A stretch of 64,000 nucleotides of DNA from Canna indica. Its lineage: Eukaryota; Streptophyta; Magnoliopsida; Zingiberales; Cannaceae. Position 1 is the stretch's first letter. Each line of letters starts with the position of its first letter. Below, one piece after another: positions 11,199 to 23,900 of this stretch. The stretch is from assembly GCA_034359265.1 (NCBI GenBank), contig CP136892.1, positions 13,006,501-13,070,500 on the forward strand, given 5' to 3'. Below the pieces are notes generated by a model. The model saw only the letters and a program-made list of their open reading frames with translations. It was not told the DNA's origin and did no database searches. Position numbers and translations under genes: made by a program.

Positions 11199-14100
11199 CT
11201 AGTTCTTTAACTGTTTCAATGTGGACACCACCTGTTTCATCGATGGTCGAACAACAAGAGATTCTACTGTACATGATAATGCAAGCTTCAACAATGAGAC
11301 CAATTTATCTTGCGGTCCATCCTCCCAAAGTCCCCGAGGGAACAAATCACTAGCACGGTCCTCCTGGATTAATAATCTTCCCCAAGCTACAATGGTGAAA
11401 CCATTCCCATATTCAGAGAATGATGGATCTAAAGATCTCTTTCCCGACATCAACTCAAGGAGGACCACCCCAAAACTATAAACATCAGCCTTATCTGAAA
11501 CCCTACATGTTGTTGCATATTCAGGTGCAACATAACCAAAGGTGCCTGCAACATCAGTTGTTGCATGTGTCTGAGAAACTTCCAGAAGCCTTGCTAAACC
11601 AAAATCAGATAGGTAAGCATTTAACTTGTCATCGAGTAAGATGTTACTTGGTTTGATGTCCCTGTGAACTATTCGTGGGACACAGGAATAGTGAAGGTAT
11701 GATAGGGCTTGCGCAACATCCAAAGCTATCTTATGAACCTCTTGCCAGCTGACATGTTTGGTGGACATATGCTGGATGAATGTTTCAAGATTCCCTCCAG
11801 AGAGGTAGTTGTAGATTAGAAATGTGTCAGTATCTCCCATGTGGTAACCAATAAGAGTTACAAGATTCTTATGCCGCACCCTACCAAGTGTTCTGATCTC
11901 AGCATCAAACTGCTGGAGTCCTTGGAATCTGCCCATGGATAGTCTCTTCACTGCTACTAAAAAACCTGGAACCAGCTCTCCCTTATAGGTTGCCCCAAAT
12001 CCACCAGTACCGATTAAATTCTGGAGGCTGAAATTGCTCGTAGCTCGGATAACACTATCATAAGTTAGCTCACCTGAAACATCTGCAAACGTCACGACCA
12101 CTTTCTTCCTTAGACTGGAAAGTCTAACCATTTTCCTTTTCCCAGAAACCAGTATGAAAACCAACACTAAAAGGACAGACACTAACACAGAGGCTGAAGC
12201 TATTGCTGCTATCATGAAGGATTTCAACCAACTGTATTGATGACTCCATTTGGGTACATCACTCTGCAAAGGATTTCCGAAGGGCGCGATCATACTTGGA
12301 TCCCGACATGGCTGAAGAAAGGAATTGCCTAAGAAGAACTTACAGTCACTAGAATATTCAAGATGAGGAATCTCACCAGAGAGGTTATTAAAAGAGACAT
12401 CAAATTCGGTAAGTCGATGAAGCGCAGTGAAAGATGGAGGAATAATGCCAGAGAGTTTATTATGATTGAGCAATAGCACTTCAAGATTAGTAGCATTTGC
12501 CAAACTTGAAGGGATACTACCTGTCAAAAAATTTCTTGATAAGTCCAACAAGGTCAGAGAAGACACATCATCAAGCTGGCTTGGAATTTCCCCAGAAAAA
12601 TTGTTACCACCAAGCAGAACTTGCTCTAAAGACTTCACTCCCATCAGTTTTTCAGGAACTGAGCCACTTAAATAGTTATTTCTCAAATCAAGATGTCTCA
12701 GTAAATGTAAATTTCCAATTTCAGAAGGTACATAACCGTGAAGCTGATTATTTGCTGCCTCAAAGCTCTTCAGTAGCAAGCAATCTGACAAAATGTCATC
12801 AATACCACCAGACATTTGATTAACAGAGAGGTTAACGGCAAAGCCCCTCCCTACTTGACATAATCCAAAGAGCATATGGGATATTGATCCATTAAACCCA
12901 TTGTTGTTCAAAGACAACCCATATGAGAAGTTATTATTACCTGGATGCATAACAAAAGATGGCAAATTTCCACTGAAGTTATTCCAACTGTAATCATGCA
13001 GAATAAGAGAATTCTCATCCAGAACCAATGCAAAGTAGTTATGTCTTTGAGCAGTCCAAAAAAGTTCAGCAGAGTATTCAAGAAGAAGATTTCCCTCATC
13101 CAGAAATTCAACATCCTTTCTTGACGAAGTTGAACCATATGAACAAACCATGTTTGTAAATCCTGGAAGAGGACCAGTCATCAAGTTCTGGCTGATGTTG
13201 AAGTACACCATGCAAGGAATTCCTACTGAAGCAGGAAGCAAACCCTGAAAATAGTTTGAACTCAAATCTAAGAAGGAGAGGTTTCTACACATTCCAAGCC
13301 ATTCAGGTACTGCACCAACAATATAATTCTGTCCAAGATTAAGGATCCTCAGACTACATGATCCATTCCACTTATCTGGAAAGTGTCCATCAAGGTTAGC
13401 TCTTGGAGCCCAAAGAATCTCAAGGCTCGGAATTGAAAATATTTCTGGTGGCATTGACCCAATGAAAGCATTGAACTCCTCAATATTGCTCGATATAAAA
13501 GAAAAGTTATCAGTAGAGTCGAAGTCCATCAAGTTGGTGAGGACAAGAGCAGAGAGCTTCTGGCAATGCCCGAGCTCTCTTGGTATCCTATCAGTGAGGC
13601 TGTTCCTTGAAACATCAAGGAAGCGAAGGTCAGATAACTGACCGATTGTAGCTGGTATCCGACCTTCTAATATGTTTCGATTCAGCAACAAAGTTCGGAT
13701 TTTGGTACATTTCCCAATCTCCAGGGGAATTCTGCCAACCAAGAGATTGCTAGAGAGCTTAAGATGCGTTAGAAATTGGCAAGAAGTGAAAGGATTAATG
13801 CTAATCTTCCCAGAGAGCTGATTGAACGACATGTCGATGGATTCAAGATTGGAGAATCCAATGAGTCTGTCGGGGATTGCGCCAGAGAGCGAGTTATAGC
13901 TAAGATCAAGTACACGGAGAGAAGGGAGGCCGCTTATCTCGTCAGGGATCTTGCCAGAAAAGTTGTTGCAAGACAGGTCGAGCACCTCAAGGCGGTTAAG
14001 GCTCCCGACCGCTGGCGCTGGGATACCGCCGGAGAAGGCATTATTGCGGAGGGAGAGGACCCGGAGTTCAGTTAAGTTCCCAACCTCAACCGCCAGCGTC

Positions 14101-14357
14101 CCGGCGAGCGGCGAAGGCAGGCAGTCAGTGAGATTAAGGGAGACGACGCGGCCGGAGGCGGCGTCGCAGGTGACGCCGTGCCAGTCGCAGTGGCGGACGG
14201 CGGCGGGGTCCCAGCCCGAGAGGATGCCGGAAGGGTCGAGGGAGACTGAGCTCTTGAGCGCAAGGAGCGCGGACACGTCGGCCGAGGCGGTGTCGGGAGT
14301 AGCGGACGAGGGAGCAAGGAGGGAGAAGGAGAGCGCGAGTAAGAGGAGGGCCGCCAT
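11199..14357 (-). CDS. LRR receptor-like serine/threonine kinase, RPK2/TOAD2 type
   Basis: A single uninterrupted exon encodes 1052 residues. Residues 1-19 are a signal peptide. An LRR N-terminal cap follows, with a C-D-W-H-G-V-T-C-D pair of cysteines. About 20 leucine-rich repeats (L-x-x-L-x-L-x-x-N-x-x-x-G-x-I-P) are interrupted near residues 400-460 by a non-LRR island. One transmembrane helix lies at about 712-740. The kinase domain spans about 780-1050 and has the glycine loop GTGGFG, VAVK lysine (about 804), HRDIKPSN (about 897), DFG (about 917) and GTFGYVAPEY, so it looks active. Kinase wording and intronless structure fit LRR subfamily XV (RPK2, known from anther, embryo and meristem signalling); RPK2 itself is about 100 residues longer. 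Ligand and role here are inferred. GC is high at the 5' end and falls toward the 3' end. Confidence 0.85.
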   Translation of the reverse strand: MAALLLLALSFSLLAPSSATPDTASADVSALLALKSSVSLDPSGILSGWDPAAVRHCDWHGVTCDAASGRVVSLNLTDCLPSPLAGTLAVEVGNLTELRVLSLRNNAFSGGIPAPAVGSLNRLEVLDLSCNNFSGKIPDEISGLPSLRVLDLSYNSLSGAIPDRLIGFSNLESIDMSFNQLSGKISINPFTSCQFLTHLKLSSNLLVGRIPLEIGKCTKIRTLLLNRNILEGRIPATIGQLSDLRFLDVSRNSLTDRIPRELGHCQKLSALVLTNLMDFDSTDNFSFISSNIEEFNAFIGSMPPEIFSIPSLEILWAPRANLDGHFPDKWNGSCSLRILNLGQNYIVGAVPEWLGMCRNLSFLDLSSNYFQGLLPASVGIPCMVYFNISQNLMTGPLPGFTNMVCSYGSTSSRKDVEFLDEGNLLLEYSAELFWTAQRHNYFALVLDENSLILHDYSWNNFSGNLPSFVMHPGNNNFSYGLSLNNNGFNGSISHMLFGLCQVGRGFAVNLSVNQMSGGIDDILSDCLLLKSFEAANNQLHGYVPSEIGNLHLLRHLDLRNNYLSGSVPEKLMGVKSLEQVLLGGNNFSGEIPSQLDDVSSLTLLDLSRNFLTGSIPSSLANATNLEVLLLNHNKLSGIIPPSFTALHRLTEFDVSFNNLSGEIPHLEYSSDCKFFLGNSFLQPCRDPSMIAPFGNPLQSDVPKWSHQYSWLKSFMIAAIASASVLVSVLLVLVFILVSGKRKMVRLSSLRKKVVVTFADVSGELTYDSVIRATSNFSLQNLIGTGGFGATYKGELVPGFLVAVKRLSMGRFQGLQQFDAEIRTLGRVRHKNLVTLIGYHMGDTDTFLIYNYLSGGNLETFIQHMSTKHVSWQEVHKIALDVAQALSYLHYSCVPRIVHRDIKPSNILLDDKLNAYLSDFGLARLLEVSQTHATTDVAGTFGYVAPEYATTCRVSDKADVYSFGVVLLELMSGKRSLDPSFSEYGNGFTIVAWGRLLIQEDRASDLFPRGLWEDGPQDKLVSLLKLALSCTVESLVVRPSMKQVVSTLKQLKN

Positions 14358-14501
14358 TGTTCCCGGATGAAAGGTAGGCGGCGGGCCCGCCTATGGCGGC
14401 GAGTGCAGGCAGCAAATGCGTGATTTCGAGGTGGAAAGGTCCAGGGTCCGGCGAGGTCTCCTCCACGGGTGGTCACAGAGGCGGCGTACGGGCGTAGCTT
14501 G

Positions 14502-14546
<45 letters not shown>

Positions 14547-14560
14547 AAGCTTCTTCTGTT
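14358..14560 (-). promoter_or_regulatory. 5' leader of the receptor kinase with CT microsatellite
   Basis: On the gene's strand this is a (CT)n run of about 39 bases (14504-14542) roughly 150 bases upstream of the ATG, typical of plant 5' leaders. An upstream frame starting at 14476 overlaps the kinase start in another register. It would act as an uORF only if transcription begins upstream of it, which cannot be told here. Confidence 0.45.
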
Positions 14561-17489
14561 GACACGGGCGGCCTTTGGAAGATGATAAACAGAGATCGAA
14601 CGGACCAGGAAGAAAAATAGGACAGATCGGACGGTGGCGATACGATAAGCTTAATAGTGTAACAAGACCACCCGGGGATGTATTATTAATCAGAATACAT
14701 TTCAATTGTTTGCATATGTTACACTTTCGTCGCTCAATTTGTAAAAATATTTGATTCAGTCCCTTATTTTTCCAAAAAGTGATTATTTTCAAACATGGAT
14801 TATTCAAGTTAAAAAAATGATATAACAAAATGTGATTAACTTTGACATCAAATTCAACATGTTTATCATGTAGATTAATTATATGCATGCAACAATATGA
14901 TATAAACATACAATAAACTAATTGTGGAAAACATTAAAATTCAAGGGCTAAACTACAAAGTTAGACAAGTGTTAGGCCAAATGGAGACCAACCTCAAATA
15001 AGAGGGAACAGACCTAACAAAGGATGTGATTATATTGAAGAGTGTAGTCAAAAGATGGGTAGATAAGAACAAGAAGAAAACTACAATTGTGTGCCCTCTT
15101 TGGCTCTCCATGAATCTTAAATAACATAATATAATAATTATAATTATTTCAATAAAAATAAGTTCATTAAAATTAGGTAATTCTAGATATACAACGTAAT
15201 CGGATTAACACAAGAGTTATGATTCGATTTATAATTAACTTGTGACGACAAGAATTAGTCGAATCGAGTTGGGTCCAAATCCGCTAGTGTTCAACAATAT
15301 CAGTCATATTAGTCAACAATGTCATATATGATATTTCATTACATGGGTCAGAATCAAAATTAATCAATATGTTTGATTGAATTGGATACTATTTTTATTT
15401 GTTGGTTTCTTAGACAAGTTGAACAAGTCAAAGTTGAAAATAAGTGAGCTTATATATTACATGTAGTTTAAAAACATTGTCTTTTATCATTCTCTCACTG
15501 CCAATTAGTGTTGATTTTTGCCAAATTAACAGTGGATTGATTATATCTACTACTACATGCATTTTTCATTAATTTTCATCACCAAATTAAATTTTATTAT
15601 ATTTTAAAGGAAAAAAGTTGCAATGATCAACTTCCTCAAACTGTTGATGCTTTTGTTATTTATGTATATTTGGGAGATGGAGAAGGATAAAAAGAGTGAG
15701 ATTCCTTGTTTTGTAGCTTCACATGACCTACATAAGAACTAGAGAAAGGTTGTAGACTAGGCAGGCTATGAGCAAAACAAGTTGTGTAGATCCAAGTGCA
15801 CAAGATTCAATCTACCAAATAATAATAATCAAATTGTTATGGGAAAAAGGCTCTTTGCTTCTCCATTCCCCCACCCACCTCCTCCTATCACATTATTATA
15901 TGTTTATGTGTTTGTGTGTGCGCATGTGACACTGTGACAGTGCATGATGTCATAACAAAAGTAGCCTTTCCCATGTGTTGGAAGCACAACTCTCCTGCTC
16001 CAAGTCTCATTTATTTGCTTCTCTGGTTGAAAGTATACTTTCTCTATTTTCTTTGATGTGATTTCATTATGTTGTTTTAAGACCTGCATTGTATGTTTTC
16101 TCGACTGTTAGTTGGAATCGACTAGTCTAAGTCTTTTTCATATATAATGGAAACCTGGAGCTTTCAGCTTCTCCTTTTCTTTAGAAAAAGAAAAAGAAAA
16201 CAAGGGGAAAAATGTATACTTTCATTAGAATATGATTGCTTTAATATATTTTTATGTAAGTTACAGAAAGAAAAACTCTTAGATTTTTTTAAATGCAAAA
16301 TAGATGTATTTCTCTCCTTGATAAATCATAAATCTCACTAGTTAAGGAAGAGTACATCTTATGGATGTTGATGAGATAGGAGTGGAGATTAAAAAAAAAG
16401 AAAAAAAAAAAGAGTGGAGATGAGAGCAAATCATTGGGGGTTGAAGCTAAGCATGGATGTTTACTGAAACCAAAGCCTTTTAACTCCAGGCCAAGTATTG
16501 GGACAAATGCCATAGATCAAGCTGAATGTCTGTATGGAAAAGCACTTCTCTCATAACTAGGGAAAAGATTCCTTCCTTCCCAATGCACTAAAAATATGAC
16601 CACTTGGGTCCATCATGCTTGGCATCTTACTGTGGATTTTTTTCAAAAGGGAATCATTTATACAGAGAGGGCAGTGGCCCATGTCTTTGGTCTTACTTGC
16701 ATTTTTATTAATTCATTGAGCTATAATATAAAAATACAAGTTTTGGAACACATCAGCCTGATAGAAACTGTACATATGCTGAGTCTGAGTAGTAGAGAGT
16801 ACATGCTATGAAGCACTACATTGAATAAGAATGGTGAATATGATTAGCTCAAGAGGGGAAAGAACAAACAAATAGTGCAATGCATTGAGACAGCACCACT
16901 TTGGACCACTGGGAAGTTGCAGGTAAAAACAATAAGGAATAAAGTAAAAACAATCTACACCTACAGGAGATGCACAGTCCACAGATGCAACCTCTCAAAA
17001 GCAGCATTATTCATTTTCTTATATATGGATACGTACTGATGTAATCTTCTGAAGGTTTGAACTATTATGAGGTCACGCTTTCACCAGCAAACACACAAGT
17101 ACACAAACCGAAGATCTCTACTAAAGGTTTGAACCATGAGGTCACGCCACCAGCTAACACAACACCAAGATATTCTAGTGAATGTAACCAGAAAATAAAA
17201 ACCTCAACGAAACTAAATTTAACTCAACAAATTATTTGGTTCCGTGTTATGCTCTTTTGAAATAAACTGTATTAGGAGATTTTCGATTTAATTTTGGTTC
17301 CATTCAAATTTTTATAACTTCCGTACAAGTCCTTGTAAGTTTCTCAAATTCATTTTTCCCCAAGAGTGTAAAGTTACCTTTGAAATAATAATCTCTGGAA
17401 AATGAAAGATTCTAATAAATGTAAGATTTTTTCAGTGCCTAATCATCGCACAATACTTCGAAGCTCTGCTACTAACAAAATTTACAAAC
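14561..17489. other. Intergenic DNA, probable upstream region of the receptor kinase
   Basis: AT-rich, with no coding frame I can support. A diverged direct repeat of about 60 bases lies at 17051 and 17123 (both with AAGGTTTGAAC..ATGAGGTCACGC then CACCAGC). The left third should include the kinase promoter. Nothing else is recognisable. Confidence 0.4.
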
Positions 17490-17973
17490 TTAATGAGGAA
17501 AACAGTCGAATATTAATATAGTCATCTGGCGTATAGAAGCCTTGTCTAATTTGGTACCTGCTTTTGGATTAAATTTGAGTATAAATTCAAGACAAAAGTC
17601 CTTAGACAAAAAGGACCTTAAGTTGGCTTCTACAAATTCATCATTGTCACAAATACTCTTGGTCTGAAAAAACAACTGTTGATTCAAGATCCCGGCTGTG
17701 TACAAGTTCGCACTACAAATTATCAAGAACACAGGTACGTTGGTCTTTTGTGATGCAGGACGAGCGGCTAGTCATACAAGTCACCATATTGCCTAACATT
17801 TAGGCCTCCTACTTGATTCTTTTTTCCTGAGTTCCGAAATAAAAAATTAGAATTTCCAGAGCGTGCAGGAAAAAAGATGGTAAACCAAGTCAGAATATGT
17901 GCATATAAAGTAGATGATAAATGGAATAACACTTGGAATTGGGCATACCTCCGTTTGTGCAACCAAAACAGTA
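17490..17973 (-). other. Probable 3' UTR and flank of NEF1
   Basis: AT-rich sequence directly after the NEF1 stop codon. Short frames here have no recognisable domain. The exact cleavage site is not identifiable by eye. Confidence 0.4.
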
Positions 17974-20900
17974 TCATATATATTTCATTCCTGCAATTCT
18001 TATGCGCCTTGATATCAAGAACTGGCTTAGTGAATAAATAACTCCTAACAATCCTAAAACCCTCACTGTCAATATGTCCGTTATCACAATTGATGGCAAA
18101 TTTAGTGGCAATGTCAGCAACAGAATTGAGTCTGTCTGCTTCACATAGTCCCACATAAAGCGGTTGAAGAGAATGTGGTTAGGCAAGGTAAGAATAAGGA
18201 GGGCTGCATTCTTAACAGCAAAAAACCACCCAGGACCTCCAATTTCAAGTCCCCATCCCGTGTTTCCACGCCATGCTTCCTCCCATATCCTATATAAAGC
18301 AGTCAAGACCAAGTAGCCTGATATTGCAAGAGTCACAGGGAAGTATCTCTGTCTATCACCAAAGCCAGCAAATATATCAGAGTCTTGGTTGAGAAGCAAA
18401 AGGATTGGTGCAAGGAAAAATATTGCTCGGTTTGAACCACCCGTGAGTTGGATGTTAAGTATGAGGCAGATGAGGAAACACAGAAGTGTAGATACATTGC
18501 CTACTGCAGGCATCCAAGCAGCCTCTGTGGCCAACCTCTTGATTGTAAATGATGGTGCAGCTGATGCCCTCCGCTGTTGGATAAGTCTTGCTTTTGGTGG
18601 GAAGCCAGAGCTGCGATCAGACTGACTAGGTGAAACACCTCTACCAAGGGCCTTCTCACGCAATAATGAAGCCAACTCAAATTTAATCTCTAAGGCAATA
18701 AGCATAAATATCATTGCATAGAGGCCCAAAAGTGACATTCTTGCCCCTTCAACAGCCAATAAATTGTTGAACCCTTCTTCTTCTCCTCCTTCTAAGATCT
18801 TGGCTCTAAGCTGTCCTTCCAATAAATATGTAACTGGGAAAAGGGCTACCAGTAGAGCAAATACCCATGGCAAAAGTCTTGTGCTTGATGCAGATGGAAG
18901 GTGTGTGAAAACTACGAGGATAGAAGCACAAACAATGGTAGCGACGAGAAGGGGATACAAAATTATAGTATCAAAGAAAAATTCTGCACATATGTAGATG
19001 CCTAATGTTATCCCAACTCCAACTGCATAAACAGCCCTCAGTTCAACAATATACTTAATCGGTATAATGGATGTGACTGCCGCTAGAGTAAGTAGGACAG
19101 TTGTTATAAGCAGCCATGATGGCCATGTAGGCCTATCAGCCAAAAAACCATATATTGAAATATCATCAGAAGATTGATGAGCGGCTCTAATCAAGTCCGA
19201 GCGGAATGCCCATGATAGAGGAATAGGAGGCTGCATTAGTACAAAAAGCAGACCCATGGACACCACCAACACAAGGAACCTCTTTGCCAGCTGCAAATAA
19301 ATATACATTATAATAAAATTCACAACATCTTAAACAGGCATCTGTACTAAGCAATATCAAATCAAAGCTGCAACAAGAATTATGACCAGACATAAAAAGT
19401 TGTTATATTAGAGTTCAACAAGAATAAATGGTACCAAACAACTTGGTAACTATAACAAAGTTTAGACATTATACGGATGAAACAACAGTGCAAAACAAAA
19501 CTATAACAAAGTTTAAACATTATACGGATGAAACAACAGTGCAAAACAAAAATGAAAGTTGAGTTTTGACTTAGTCATAATCAACTGAGTTCGTTACAAC
19601 TGCATACACTTTTAAAAAAATTATAATAAAAAATTTCGAGCTCTATCAACAGGCATTTTTAAACTGTGAAAACCTAAGCAGTAAAATGGTATCATATACT
19701 GCATAAAAGGATAAGCTCTGTTTATTGCTTGAGAATTCTACATTGAAGTACATTAAGTTGGGTTTTTTTACATGTATTGAGAAGTTTGTTAACAAATCTA
19801 AACTCGATTGGGTGATGAACATCAAGAGTTTCTTTCTTCACTAATAACCCATTTTTCTACTCTAGTCTCTTAATGTCCTTTCTTACAAGGTCTACTCTTT
19901 TGCAACATATTTTTAAAAGCATTCATCAATTTGTTAACATGAAATCGTTTTAGCACATAATGGCCCTCACAAAAAGCAAAGTATCATCAAGCTCCACCTA
20001 CCACCAAACTGTCACCTAAATTAATGGGTAGAAAACTAGCAAGACTAACATATCATGGAATAATGAAAGAAACTAACAACAACAAACCCTAAAGTCCACA
20101 GTCCAAACTATTTAGAGTTGGTTACATGGATCTAAGCTCTATGTTAGACCAAATCACTAGTTATACTAAATACTAAGTGCATTTGTCACTTTTTATTGTT
20201 TTATGCTAGAGTTTTCTCACATCTTCCTTGCATCTCTTTCCTCCATTAGTCGTAATCAACTCACACTGTCTAGTTAGAACACCTATAAGGAGATAAGTCT
20301 TCTTGTCCATGTTCATATCTAAATCCATTTTCTCCAATCTTATCTTTAATTGGAGCTACATGTAACTGTTCATGAAAAATAACATTTCTAATTTTTATCT
20401 TTTCAAGGAATACTACCCATCCATCTCAACATTCTCGTTTTTGCTACACTAAACCTTATGAATATGTTATTTCTTAATTGCCCAACATTCTAATCCACAA
20501 CACATAGCTGATCATCTTATAGAACTTTAATTTTAATCTAAAAGAGACATGACGATGATTCCCTCTCCACTTAACCATACAACTTCTATTCTATGTACAA
20601 TATACTTATATTTTTGTCTCTTGTTGAATAATAAATCAAAGATACCAAAAGCTTTACATATCATGATATCTTATCCATCTATCTTCTCCTCCTATTTTCT
20701 TGTTTTAGCAGTCATTAAATTACATTTCATATACCTAATCTTGGTCCAGCTTAATCTAAATCTCTTGACTTCTTCATTTAGTCTTCATAATTCAAGTTTA
20801 GAATTAATTTTAACTAGGCTCTCATTAATCAAACAAATATTGTCCACAAATATCACACACCATGAGGATTTATCTTGAATATGGCTAGTAAGTTCATCAT

Positions 20901-23900
20901 TATTGATTGAAAATAGGACTTAAAGTTGATCTTTGATATAATCCTAATACTATAGGAAATTCGCTAGACACACTTCCTACGGTTCTTACACTAGTTATTC
21001 CCCTATATACATATCTTTCATCACATATTGACATCTATATAATTATTAGATATCTTCTTTCTTTAGAAACCCACTAGTAATGAATTTTTACCATTGGCCT
21101 TTTCTAGATTGATAAAAACCATGAGTAAGTCTTACATTTTTTCTTTATATTTTTCAATAATTGTCCTGGTAAACAAATTGTATGTATAGTTGATTTCAAA
21201 GGAATAAAACTAAATTGATTATCGAAAATATTTGTTTCTCTCTTTATCCTCCTTTCGACCGCACTCCAATGTTTCACAGTATGTATGACTCATCAACCTA
21301 ATTCCTCTATAGAAGAATCAAAATAATTCAATTTGCATATTGACACAAAAGCTCAAGTTAACTAGCTAACCATCTCATGTACCATGAACCAAGTTGCATA
21401 TCTAATTTTCTTTTTCATACCATACGATCTGGATTGATTTACATATCAAGCAATCTACTCATGTGCATTTAACATAAACAGAAGCTTGACAAACCCATCT
21501 CACAACCTTGTTTTTGCATAACTGGTCAGCATGGAAAATTTTACATCAGATGAAGCTACATCCTATTCGTTTATTTCTACTTCAAAATTCTACTAGTTTG
21601 CATCTTTTTGTACATCTGACCATAATCTTTATGCTTGATTAATGTTCAACAGGACTACAATTGTAGCTCCAATCAGGGATAGGACTGATTGCCATATTTT
21701 GAAGCTTTAATGTTGGAATCAACTTCATAAAGCACAATAAATTGTAGCTGTTGAGAATTAGTCTCAAATGTGTTGAATTTAGAGTAGGAATTAAATGGAA
21801 GATCTTTTTGCATTATTGTCATATTTTTGTTCTCTATAAAAGGAGAAAATCTAGAGAATTTTAGGACATCTTGGCATTAAAAGGGTTTCAAAAAAAAATG
21901 GTTGAACCTGATTTTTATGAAATTTATGTTAAAATCCCACATTAGTTGAGGTTGTGGTCTAGATAGCCTTTAAATAGATTGGGCAATCCTCCTCTCATGA
22001 GCTAACTTTTGAGGTGGAGTTAGGTCCAAGGTTGATTTTCTAACATGGTATCAGAGCCAAACCTATGGTTGATAGTGAGGCCACCTGTAGAACTTCACGC
22101 TCCAGATGTGGTTCCTGGGTGTGAGGGGGTGTGTTAAAGTCTCACATTGGTTGAGTTTGTGATCTAGATAGCCTTTAAATAGATTGGGCAACCCTCCTCT
22201 CATGAGCTAGCTTTTGAGGTGGAGTTAGGTCCAAGGCTGATTTTCTAACAAATTACCCAACTTCTTTGGTTGAACTAAAAAATTTTGGGGCTTTTTAAAG
22301 ATGAACCAAAAAAAGTTTTGGGTTTTTTGGTTGAACAAAAAAAAAATTGGCCCCTAAAACTACCAACTGGATTTTTTTTGTTTAACCAAAATTTTTTTAG
22401 TGAACTGGGTTGAGAAATGATCCATGAGAATTTTTTTATTAATGTTTTGAGAGGGCAAAAAAAAAAAATTAGTTCAACCCAAAAGTCTTTCTTTTCTGTT
22501 TAACTAAGAAAACCAACAAATTTTTGGTTCAACCAAAAAAATCTGATAAATTTCATTAAATCCGGTTCGACCAAAAAAAATGTTGACCCGGGTTGAGAAA
22601 CGAACCATTTAGGGTTTGAAAGGATTTGAGTTGGGGGGGGGGGAGCAAATTTCTCTACATATTCTAAATTGTTTCAGAGTTTCATCGCTTGTCTGCACTA
22701 AGCCAGATGTTAGACAAGTGTAGCTCTAACTCACATAACCACCCAATTTTTCACCAGATGTTTTTTTATAATGGAAATGCTATGAGTATATTCATGAAAA
22801 CTTCCAACCTATCAAAAAATATTGACTCATTGGAAATTATGCACTTTTAGTTACAATTAAAGTAAAACACGTACTAAAACTACGTACTGATTAGATAACA
22901 GCATGTTTTTACAAATCTCTTAAATAAACAGGTTTGAACTTGAGACATGTGACACCTATAAGTCCATAATGCATTTTTAGAGAGAAGCATGTATTTTTGT
23001 CAAGGCAAGGCATGCCTAGACATTCAAGCAATGTGATTTGAAGAGTTGGCACCTCAACCCATGCTAAGCGAGGAACCTGCAACTAGGCCACCACCTAAGC
23101 GCTCACCTCATACGAGATGTAAGGCGCCAATTAGGTGTGTCTAGCTAAATGTCCAAGCTCTGTTGCCTTTTTTGTTTCTACAAAGGATACAATTATTAGG
23201 ACACAACCAACACTAGTGTGCAACGAGTAAGTTCCAAGTCATGAAAAGCTCCTCAAAAGTCAAAACTAGCTAGGTGACTGTGGTAACATAACTTTGCAAG
23301 ACAAGTCAAAGTTTGACTCAACACATCCTCAATCTGAACAAATGTCAAGGAGATTTGAAAAGTTATTCACAAAAGAAAAAAAGTTTCCTACTCTATTCGC
23401 ACATCCCTTCCTCTCCCAATGGCAATGACAATGGCAATTGAGGAGAGTAAAGGTGAATGACAATCCAGGAGTAGTTTTAATCTTTCAAATACTTCTCTAA
23501 ATCTTTTGTTATCATAAAATATTTCAGAATTTACATTGTTTTTCTGATACATCTTTAAATCTTTGTTGGTTTAAAATATTTTAAATTTTAAATTATTAAG
23601 AATTACACAACTTTTTACATTTATACTAATAGATTACAAGGTGTGAAGGAGGGGGGGGGCTTGCTTCAATCAGGCCAACCTTTTTTTAGTGTCTTAGCCT
23701 CTTAGGCTATTTTTGTGGTCTAGTGTCTTACAGGTGCCTTAACAATCTTGGAAGCATCACGTATAAACTAATAAGTGAACTGTTAATAGCAACTATAACT
23801 TCTAGGTAGCTTATTTTTTAATCAATAAGCTAAGCAACTGATTGTTGAAATTACAGGGAACCTTAGGATTCACTTTAATTCCCCATGGTCTGGACAAGGA

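Noticed and set aside
14391..14909. 172-residue minus-strand frame upstream of the receptor kinase
   Set aside because: It consists of AT-rich flank plus a Ser-Leu run from the CT microsatellite; no coding signature.
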